Shown here piece by piece: positions 56,361-64,000 of a DNA stretch of 64,000 nucleotides. Origin of the DNA: Periconia sp. R9002. Taxonomy: Eukaryota > Ascomycota > Dothideomycetes > Pleosporales > Periconiaceae. Location: contig JAMAHW010000003.1 of the NCBI GenBank assembly GCA_023627715.1, positions 744,001 to 808,000 on the forward strand, read 5' to 3'. Position 1 is the stretch's first letter. Every line of letters begins with the position of its first letter. Position numbers and translations under genes: made by a program. The notes under the pieces are model-generated. The model had not been told where the DNA came from. It worked only from the letters and a program-made list of their open reading frames with translations, and did no database searches.

Positions 56361-56975
56361 ATCTGCCCACGTAATCTCAATCAGTCTAATACCCAAACCT
56401 CCCAAATTACAGTCGTGAACGATCCATCATCATTCACTTCCAGACTGACTTGAAATCCTTGTATTCTCCCATGTAGAGGACCTGGAGAGTAATTGGTGTT
56501 TTTTGCTTGGATGATTGTAGATGGTAGGACTTTTTGCCATTAATCGTATGGTTTCTATATTAGCTTGAAGAGAGAAGGGATGAACAAATACGCGATTGAT
56601 GCATATGCAGAAGTAGCCATTTGAGGCGTTTCTGTGATTTCTTACGTCGATATCGTGAGCGATCAAATTTTTGCGTGACGATATACTGTTATTTGGATAA
56701 GAAACAAACTAGAGCTGACGAGAGGAAATTAAGTAGATAGAACTGGTACTTGTTAGTTTAGTTGTGTTAGGATAGGAAGTGGAAGTTGTTGCGTTTTTCG
56801 TTGCTGTGAAGGCAGCAGTGGGCCCAAGCGCGGTGGCTAAACGCGCGCTGTGGACAGCTTCAGCACTCCTCGACGCGCTGCGTGAAATACATACTATCAT
56901 GAATCACAGCCAAATAGGACCCCCGCGACTTTTTATCTCACACTACGCAATTGAATACTTCTCGTAGCACTAATC
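56361..56975. other. Intergenic region
   Basis: 615 bp between the basic-protein gene and AIM9; includes the AIM9 promoter. Nothing specific seen. Confidence 0.45.
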
Positions 56976-58887
56976 ATGGCGAATGGTCGAAAATTGAATA
57001 ATTTTCCGATGATTTCTTGCCTCTGCCGTCCTTGTTCACGAGTTATATTGCCCTTGAGAACTAGGAGTGCCTTCACAGAATTTACTCGTTCTCTGGCTAG
57101 TCAATCAAGGGGGGAATCTTCTAAACTATTTGAGTATACATCTGGACGATGGATGTTTGTCAGTCTCATTCTTTCTAAGCCGACAATCATCACTGACTGT
57201 AGACTGGAGTTACAATGATGCGCTGAGACATTCTGAAAGAAAACGCGTCTTCAATGTACCCGAATTCAAGCGCCTTGCTGCTGCATCCGTCAATCAAAAC
57301 GCAGAAGATGTCGCTCGTTTTGAGAAGCTAGCTGAAGGGGGTTTCAATCGAACGTTCCTTATCACAATGCGTGATGGATTTCAGTTCGTTGGGCGCATTC
57401 CCTATCCAGTTACCGAACCAAAGGACCTAGTCATAGCCAGCGAAGTCGCGACGATGGATTTTCTCCGTTCACATGGCATACCTGTGCCCAAGGTCTACGG
57501 TTACTCTGCCACATCGGACAACGCTGCGGGCACTGAACATATCTTCATGGAACTCGTCCGGGGAACGAATTTAGGCGACATCTGGTTTGACATGCCCGAA
57601 AAAGCAAGGATCACCGTCATCACCAAACTCGTCGAGTTGGAGTCTCGACTATTTGCTCTTCGATTTCCGGCAAGTGGAAGTCTTTACTACACCAAGGATC
57701 TGCAAGCTGGCTATAACAGGGTTGAGATTCCTACCACCGATTGTGCGCACGAGAGTCGCTTTTGCATTGGTCCTGATACAACATACGGCTTATGGTATGG
57801 AAAAAGACTCAGTCTCCAGGTTGATCGTGGTCCACGTATGTATCAGCCCTATTATTGATATATTCAGATGCAATATCTATCAACGATCTGCTCTGAATTA
57901 GCTCAATCTATGTTAGCAATTGTAACTAATTCTCCACAAGACACAGACCCAGCAGCCGCTCTTATAGCGGGTGCTAAGAAAGAGATTGCATACTTGAAGA
58001 AATTTGGAAAATCGCTTCACCCTTTTCAACGGCTGTACAGAGAGACTTACAATTATCAAAAACAATCGCATTTGGAGCAAGTGAACAGCCTGGAAAAATA
58101 CTTGCAAATCGCGCCTTTTCTCATACCGGACGGCAACAACACTCTTACACAACCAACGATAAGGCATTCTGACCTCCAACCCAATAATGTATTCGTCTCG
58201 GATAACCTTGAGATTACCGGCCTGATTGATTGGCAACACTGCGCAATACTCCCACTCTTTCTGCAATGCGCGATCCCAAACAGCTTCCAGAACTACGGCG
58301 ACAACGTCTCAGAATCGCTGACACTCCCAAAATTACCACAAAATTTCGACGAGTTGAGCGAAAGAGAACAATATGAGCAAGTTTTGCTCTTGCGTAAGCG
58401 TCAGCTTCACTATTTCTACGTCAGAATGACCGCCAAGCTGAACTCGACGCACTACGATGCCCTGACGCACAATTTCAGCACGCTGAGGCGCAAGCTCTTT
58501 CATCACGCAAGTAACCACTGGGAAGGCGATAACGTGACATTAAAAACCGACCTTATCCAGCTCACAAAGAACTGGTCGAAGATGGTCAGTTCCAATCCGA
58601 GCGGAGCGACGCCTCCGTGCCCCCTCACCTTCCCGGAAGACGAGGCAAGCGACTGTCTGCGCCTGTATTCAGCACAGGTTGAGGCGGACGAGCAACTCCA
58701 GACTTGCAGGGATGTTATCGGGGTCGGGCCTGAAGGATGGGTGCCCTCGGATCAGTATGAGGAGGCTAGACAACGCGAACGTCAGTTGAAAGTCGATGCG
58801 CTTGATGCACCTGGGCCCGAGGGGGAAAAAGCGGTGCTATGCGAGCATTGGATTTTCGATGACTTTGATGAGGAGGAGTATTCGTAG
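56976..58887 (+). CDS. AIM9: Aim9-like mitochondrial phosphotransferase (APH family)
   Basis: Altered-inheritance-of-mitochondria protein 9, of the aminoglycoside-phosphotransferase-like kinase fold; substrate unknown. Model: 56976-57162, 57203-57835 and 57941-58887, 588 aa. The second intron (57836-57940, 105 nt) is well supported: splicing joins DRGP to HTDPAAALIAGAKKEIAYL. The first (57163-57202) is only 40 nt; it joins EYTSGRWMFV to WSYNDALRH in frame but is near the lower size limit, so its exact ends are uncertain. The N terminus is Arg/Ser/Leu-rich and fits a mitochondrial presequence. Motifs: FEYTSGRW, LAEGGFNRTFLI (nucleotide loop), DFLRSHGIPVPKV, catalytic HSDLQPNNVF (about 348) and GLIDWQH (about 366). 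Alternative ATG at 57009. Confidence 0.9.
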
Positions 58888-59403
58888 TAGGTGGTATGGC
58901 TAAGTAGGTGCAACGTTCTACATTCAATTACAAGAAAGTTAAAATGGGGGTTCATTAATTCAATAGATGAATAGTGGCATATCACATAATCAAGAGAGAA
59001 AACGCCTCTCGATATTGTCAACCTCCTGTAAGGCTGGCTGACTATGTACATTATGATGCAACAGCTATTTGCAAAGACACGACGTTATTTCAGGAGCAGA
59101 ATCTAGTTTAGGAAAATTTTGGGGTTGAAGAGTATCATGTATAGTGTGCTACGCAAGGAGGTTTGTACACGGTAGTTATTTAGAAAGAAAAAAGATACAG
59201 TCACTCAGGTATAGTACATTTGTTTATCCGAATATCAATTGATTACATTGAACCATGAAAAGAGCATTCTTTACGCCACGTTCCCTGCCAGCGTCCGTCC
59301 GTCCTTCGCAAACTGCTCTACCCAGGCAACGATTCCCTCAGCCGTCGCCCGTTCTCCCTCCCGAATGAATAATTGATTTCATTGGGATAGAGAAAGAAAT
59401 TCT
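58888..59403. other. Convergent intergenic region with a gene fragment
   Basis: 3' flanks of AIM9 and the F-box-like gene. It contains the duplicated 3'-end fragment listed separately at 59276-59371; the rest has nothing recognisable. Confidence 0.5.
59276..59371 (-). pseudogene. Duplicated 3'-end fragment of the F-box-like gene
   Basis: On the minus strand this encodes IREGERATAEGIVAWVEQF then AKDGRTLAGNVA and a stop. This aligns residue for residue with the last 32 residues of the neighbouring gene (FREHERETAEGIVAWIVDQF, AQQGRKLEGIVA, stop). It lies only about 30 bp beyond that gene's stop codon. There is an in-frame stop just upstream and no other part of the gene, so it is a partial tandem duplicate or the last remnant of a lost paralogue. 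Confidence 0.75.
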
Positions 59404-60138
59404 TTAAGCCACTATTCCCTCCAGCTTCCGTCCTTGCTGGGCAAATTGGTCTACGATCCAAGCGACTATCCCCTCAGCCGTCTCTCGTTCGTGTTCCCGG
59501 AAGTATCCCTTGGGGATTATCTTCAGTAAGGTCAGGGACTTGCAGTCCAAAATCTGCTCAAAGCGGTAGCGCTGGATGAGGTAATCCACCGGATGGTGGA
59601 GTTGGCGCCAGAAGAAGACCAAATTTAGCTCTTTCAAGCCCTTGCAGCTTGATGCAAGCTCCAGATCTCGGTTCACTGGGAGACCTTGGGGAAACAGATC
59701 AAAGCAATCAAATTGCAAGGATCGAACATTCTTTCGGCCGGCGTCGATTGAGTCCAAGAAACGACAAAGATACTGGTTATCGGCAATGGACCTAGTCCTG
59801 AACTTGACGTCGCGGATCAAGACCGGCGTCATCTCACGCTTGGTTTGCTTGGATACCAGGACACAGGCTGGTAGAAATCGTGGCCGAGCCGCCAGATCGT
59901 GAATGAACGGACGTATTATGATATTGTCTCCAACTTCCTCAGTGATCACGTTCTCCCAGATCTTCTCCCTCACCTCAAGAGGGAGTTTCATGATTGGGGC
60001 AACTGGCCAAGGCTTGAACCCTAGCATCATCATGGACTCTTCCAGTGACGGGAAATCGCTGGCTTGTGGTCGAGGTTGGTATCGAACCGTGGGGGGCGTG
60101 GCTCGTCGTGGATCATCTTTGATGAGAATGACCGGCAT
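59404..60138 (-). CDS. F-box/2EXR-like protein, copy A
   Basis: 244 aa from the ATG at 60138 (MPVILIKDDPRR); the frame extends upstream but only a TTG is available there. Single exon. The core motif MKLPLEVREKIWENVI is the F-box/2EXR-like opening of a large fungal family, followed by CVLVSKQTKREM, FLDSIDAGRKNVRSLQFDCF and LELASSCKGLKELNLVFFW. It is clearly paralogous to the gene at 61263-62155 (shared LPLEVREKIWE, SKQ, NVRSL/HVRSLxFD, N+DL.L...C.GL). Function unknown; such proteins may act as adaptors in ubiquitin ligases, but no Skp1-binding evidence can be read here. Confidence 0.75.
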   Translation of the reverse strand: MPVILIKDDPRRATPPTVRYQPRPQASDFPSLEESMMMLGFKPWPVAPIMKLPLEVREKIWENVITEEVGDNIIIRPFIHDLAARPRFLPACVLVSKQTKREMTPVLIRDVKFRTRSIADNQYLCRFLDSIDAGRKNVRSLQFDCFDLFPQGLPVNRDLELASSCKGLKELNLVFFWRQLHHPVDYLIQRYRFEQILDCKSLTLLKIIPKGYFREHERETAEGIVAWIVDQFAQQGRKLEGIVA

Positions 60139-61262
60139 TTCTGTTGGGTTTTTTTTCGGTTTGTTTTGTATAAGGGAATCCAAGAAGGTTGTGGTAAGGT
60201 TGTGGTCGAAAGGTGTAGTGGTAGAGTTCTGCTCTGAAAAAAAATGGAAGTAAACTATATAACATGTTAATATATCCCCGAAGCCTGAGTCTTCGTTTGT
60301 TCACCATGCCTCCCTTCGTTTATTCATGATGCCTCATTGGTTCACAATGTTTGATATCAAACTTGAACAATACCCAAGCCCTTTCACCACTTTCGATCAG
60401 CATTCAAGACTAGTTGCTGCTAAGGTCATGCAGGGAATAGTAGAGTCTACCCGATTTATATAAGCACGGATGTTAATGCACTATACGCAGCAGCCGCGAT
60501 CGTCAGAACTTCGATTATCTGCTGTGGGATGTTCTATCCAGCCCGATTGGCTCAATGTATATTCCCATGGCTTACATATATTGCAGATGTGACATTGATT
60601 TAGCGTTAGTGTAGTTCTTGGGCTGACGTGTGTACCCTTTTTTGACAGATGATGTTTATGGGTAGCTCGTTTGACTGGAGTCGGTAACGAAAATGGGCTG
60701 ATCATCCGATGCAACACGCGAACAGGAGCCGACATTGTGTCGCCTACTTTGTGATCTAATAAAACACGTCTTAATTCTGTATGGTTTGACTGGAGATTGC
60801 GCCCGGCGTGTCGTATATGTAATTGGCGAAAAGTGTATGAGAGCGATAACCTGTATTGCGAACCCGCCTGAACTGATCTTTGTTGAGATTCTCCTCCATT
60901 GTTGATTAAAGCACATTGTACATGGATGGCGGGGGTAAGCAGCCATAGCGTAATTGTGCCATCAGGATATGAATGGCAGAGCACAATAATGGGAAGTAAG
61001 TGTCAGTGTCCGGCTCTGTCGAAAACCCTATCGAGAGGTCTGGATTCTGGTGTCACAATTCCTCAATTAACATCAATTGATAATGTTTATACCGTCGCAG
61101 GCTCCTCCAGTAGTCAAATTCCTATCACCAAAGATACCCATGCGAATCATTCCATGTATCGAAAGAAGAATACACCGTCGAATAGCAATGTCGTATCAGC
61201 CCCAACATAATTGACCACGGAAATGCCACGGAAATTTCCAGGCTGTGGACGTGCGCACGGCA
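60139..61262. other. Intergenic region between the two F-box-like genes
   Basis: 1.1 kb. A minus-strand open frame at 60481-60984 has no recognisable domain. It presumably holds the promoter of copy A. No remnant of the family was seen here. Confidence 0.4.
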
Positions 61263-62155
61263 TCATGCCGTGTACAAGGACGCCATCTGAGTTGTGTTGA
61301 AGTATGAGCGATGAGTTTGGTACACCACAACAACATCTTGCCCACGGGATTTGAACTCATTTTTAACATATGCGCAGAATTTGTCAAATCCCTCATTGCC
61401 CCAATTGCGACGAGGCCGTCTCCTACCGAAGAAGAACAAGCGTTTAAGAGACTTGCAAGTTAAAAGCATCTCGGCACATTTTCGTCCGGAGAAAATATCA
61501 ATCAATCTAGAGGTATACGGTTAGAAGAATCTGAAGACAAAAGTAGAACCTAATTTTAGACTTACGCTTTTAATTCATCCTTGTACATGGTGATATAGAT
61601 AACACGTAGACCAGGGCAGGTAGCTACCAGCGCCAAGTCTTTATTGACTTGAGCAAACTTCCCAGAATCCCAGAAATAGTCGAAATGGAGAGAGCGAACG
61701 TGGTTCCTTCCCCCACCAGGAACGGAATCGAGGAAGGACCGAAGCCACAGGTCATCCTTCAAGGATTCAATTTTGAAGCACATAGTCCGGATCAGTACCT
61801 GGACTACCTCTTCAAGAATTTGCTTTGACAACAAAGCGCAATTCTGGAGAAACCCTGGGCGCAAGATGGGACGGCTGACATTCGAGCATATCCTGACCAG
61901 CCTGATCGGCCTGTCGTGGTAAAGTACCACTTCCCAGATCTTCTCTCGCACTTCGAGCGGAAGTCGAAGCAGTGACGGAAGAGGAGACTTCGGGAAACCT
62001 GAAATTCTCAAGACTTCGAAAGCAATCGTCAGGCCTTCGATAGAGAGGAGAAATTTGGACAGTGGGGGCGGATCCGATGATTTGACAGGCGCTGTGGTGC
62101 ATCCGCTACGACGGCAGAATCGGCTCATGTTTCTGATTGAAGATCGATCAAGCAT
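61263..62155 (-). CDS. F-box/2EXR-like protein, copy B
   Basis: Model: complement of 61263-61506 and 61566-62155, 277 aa; intron 61507-61565 (59 nt, GTAAGT..CTCTAG, TCTAACC branch) closes the frame as DELKA|LIDIFSGRKCAEM. Start ATG at 62155, or 62128 (MSRFCRRSG). Paralogue of copy A: LRLPLEVREKIWEVVL, CALLSKQILEE, FLDSVPGGGRNHVRSLHFDYF, then CKSLKRLFFFGRR matching CKSLTLLKII of copy A. Copy B has the intron, while copy A continues through the equivalent position without one. Its C terminus diverges. A TATATAG element lies about 50 bp upstream of the first ATG. Confidence 0.75.
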
Positions 62156-62981
62156 ATGAAATATTACTTGTGGTTGAAGGTAAACCAGGTAGGGTCGGGC
62201 TAGCTATATAAGTTTTAGCAGACGATCGCTGCGTTTGAGCACTGAAAAAGTGAATATCAAACGCGCAAGAGGCTGAGTTTTTTGCTACCTGGTCCCGGGC
62301 GAGAGGGTTGAGTTTGGCCCATGTTGGTGAATTTCTTTGCAGGGGCATTATTCCTCCTCATCCTGGTAGCATAACCAGTTTCAAATGTACGAAGTGATGC
62401 TATACTTTTCTTGATAGTTCTCTGATCTTTATAATGAATTTGGAGTTGATTGCTGCTCAATTTGCCTCAATACTGCAGCTTGCTCGCACAGCAAACTTCT
62501 CCACAGACAACGCTCTAGTTTGCAAGATTTCAATTGTCTATCGTTTGCCAAAGAGTTTTCCCAGTCAAGATGATTAGCTAAAGCAATCCAGAGCTCCTTT
62601 CTGTAGTCAAGTTCAATAATTGGATCGTCAAACGTGCATCTCGAAGTTGAGCAACATTGCTTGTCTAGGTGTGCATCTCCTCAGACGATCGATTTTTGAT
62701 GTCCTTATTGTAGAATCAATGCATATCAATCTCGGCCAAAGTACGGATGCAGGGATAATGTAGACAGTAAGTACCAAGCAGCGCGTAGTAGAGCGGATAG
62801 AGACCATGGGAGACATGTTTCATTAAACAATGGTATGATTATATGAGATATAATCTAGAAAATAAGAAATTGCTACAAACGAGGCATGAATACCAATCAT
62901 GCAAATCGAATATCCCATAGAAATCGCCGTTCTGCCAATAAAGCCTCACTAATACCTTTCAAGGTCGTACCTCGTACACGA
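62156..62981. other. Intergenic region
   Basis: 826 bp upstream of copy B and downstream of IST1. AT-rich, short frames only, no gene supportable. Confidence 0.45.
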
Positions 62982-63963
62982 TCATCGCTTCAACTGAGCG
63001 AATCTCTTCGCTAACTCATCCACATCCGGAATTTTACCGCCAGGCCCATCATCCTTCTTGGCTGGTTTCTTAGTTTCTGCCTTGCTTAACTTTGCTGCGG
63101 CACTACCTGGAAGCTTTAACTTGGGTGCCACATTGTCTGTGCTCGGGCTGGGCGGCACGACTCTCAGCGGGCTCTGCGGCCCAAATTTCTTCGGCGGTGT
63201 AGCTTTGACGAGTTCCTCTTCCTCATCTGCTTTTGAGGGCTTGGCCTTGCCCGGCTCAGCTTCTAATGCAGGTTCAACCTCGCCATCCGCCTCCTCTGCT
63301 ACGCCGCCCGACGGCTCGTCATCATCTTCATCTGCTGGAGTATCTTCCTCTCCGAACGGGACTCCGTAGAATCGCGCAATCTCTGTGAGATAAGCGTCTA
63401 CCAGTTCTTCCTTTGGTGTTTCTACCCTCAACTTCTTGATCACTTTCTCTGCAACGCCCTCGCCTTCCATGCTTGCAAGCGCAACGTCCTTGCCAAACTT
63501 CTCTACTAGCAGCGCACGTACTGCATGTAGCTCCTTGATATCTGTTCGCGGTGCAGCATATATGATACTTCGGACGGCCTCCTCTAAGGCAGGATCTAGC
63601 GGTATTTGGGTGGAGGCGCCTCCTGAGGGCGAGATGGGTGGGTCGAGGAGCTGGGAGCGGGCAAGTAATAGTTCACAGTAAAGCTCGAGGATCTCGTGCA
63701 GTTCAGTCGTGATGTCGGATCGTATAATATTCTCAACGCGTATCCTTGCGGATTGGATCTTGTTGGCCTGGTAATCAGGGATTGTAAGTATGGTTGATTG
63801 GTGCCTACAGTACAGAAGGTAGCGAGGAAGCGCATAGAGAACACATACCTCAAGAAGATGTGCCATTTCTCTTCGTTGTTGCTTTGCTTTCGCCGTATCC
63901 TTTGCCTGAACCATTCGAAGCCTAGATATTGAGAGTTTGAGCTGTACTTTGAGCCTCGTCTGC
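62982..63963 (-). CDS. IST1: Ist1, ESCRT-III-associated protein, 5' partial
   Basis: An endosomal ESCRT-III-like protein that regulates the AAA ATPase Vps4 in multivesicular-body sorting. Visible exons: complement of 62982-63767 and 63849-63963. The intron between them, 63768-63848 (81 nt, GTATGT..TACCAG), is stop-free and a multiple of three. The 5' end is missing: 63964-64000 looks like an intron tail (TACTAAT branch, GTTAG acceptor), so the first exon with the start codon lies beyond the window. The Ist1 domain is clear: TRLKVQLKLSISRLRMVQAK, KQQRREMAHLLE, then KIQSARIRVENIIRSD and YCELLLARSQLL. A long acidic/Pro-Lys linker follows. The protein ends with DELAKRFAQLKR, a MIM1-type motif for the Vps4 MIT domain. 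Confidence 0.93.
63768..63848 (-). other. Stop-free intron in IST1
   Basis: 81 nt with canonical ends and no in-frame stop. If retained it adds a hydrophobic 27-residue insert in the first helices of the Ist1 domain, which would disrupt it. Confidence 0.85.
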
Positions 63964-64000
63964 CTAACATTAGTACTCCGATCAAACAGAAGGTCAGGAA

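Noticed and set aside
60481..60984. Minus-strand frame of 167 codons between the F-box-like genes
   Set aside because: No recognisable domain and unusual composition; not supportable.
61507..61567. A GC-AG intron or frameshift in F-box-like copy B
   Set aside because: An initial misreading; with the correct bases (ATTGATTGAT after the acceptor) a canonical GT-AG intron keeps the frame.
1..64000. tRNA, rRNA, CRISPR or prokaryotic-type elements
   Set aside because: No T-arm-like GGTTCGAxxCC with a matching acceptor stem, no rRNA-like sequence, no regularly spaced repeats; the genome is fungal nuclear DNA.

Overview
The window is nuclear DNA of a filamentous ascomycete (Pezizomycotina; a Dothideomycete is my best guess, but the class is inference). 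The evidence is single-copy eukaryotic genes on both strands, most with 0-3 short introns of about 40-130 nt (GT..AG, with CTAAC/CTGAC-like branch sites just before the acceptor), and fungus-restricted families: Vac7, Aim9, a BYS1-type secreted protein, Zn2Cys6 regulators, and F-box/2EXR-like proteins opening with an LPxEvRxxIw motif. I see no operons, CRISPR arrays, recognisable tRNA or rRNA genes, or intact transposons.

Layout. (1) 1-19.5 kb is dense housekeeping sequence: Rqc2/NEMF (cut by the left edge), a 3.8 kb AT-rich gap, Lro1 (PDAT), NatC catalytic subunit Naa30, an ER J-protein of the Scj1 type, mitochondrial ribosomal protein uS17m, and the DDK kinase Cdc7 divergent from condensin subunit 1. 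(2) 20-29 kb is accessory: a BYS1/thaumatin-like secreted protein, a DHA2-type MFS transporter, a small protein with a degenerate CRIB-like motif, and a secreted Ala/Gly/Lys-rich low-complexity protein. (3) 29-42 kb is gene-poor: one large disordered protein (34.3-36.2 kb) sits between non-coding gaps of 5.4 and 4.6 kb, followed by a secreted Tyr/Thr/Pro-repeat protein with a duplicated four-cysteine module. (4) 43-47 kb holds an atypical SDR protein convergent with a Zn2Cys6 regulator, then a 2EXR-like gene. (5) 49-64 kb mixes conserved genes (Vac7, a small CUE-like protein, Aim9, Ist1 cut by the right edge) with a small basic protein and two paralogous F-box-like genes plus a 3'-end relic of the same family.

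How the genes relate. Most neighbours are unrelated housekeeping genes. Possible functional links are the shared Cdc7/condensin promoter (both S/M-phase chromosome functions), the SDR/Zn2Cys6 pair, and the locally duplicated F-box-like genes. Several gene models depend on introns that are stop-free and a multiple of three long (Cdc7, Ist1, probably condensin), so simple open-reading-frame inspection gives wrong proteins there. I did not find a convincing new biological system. The best candidates for novelty are the duplicated-module secreted protein at 40.8 kb, the CRIB-like protein at 24.7 kb, and the SDR without its catalytic tyrosine at 43.4 kb.
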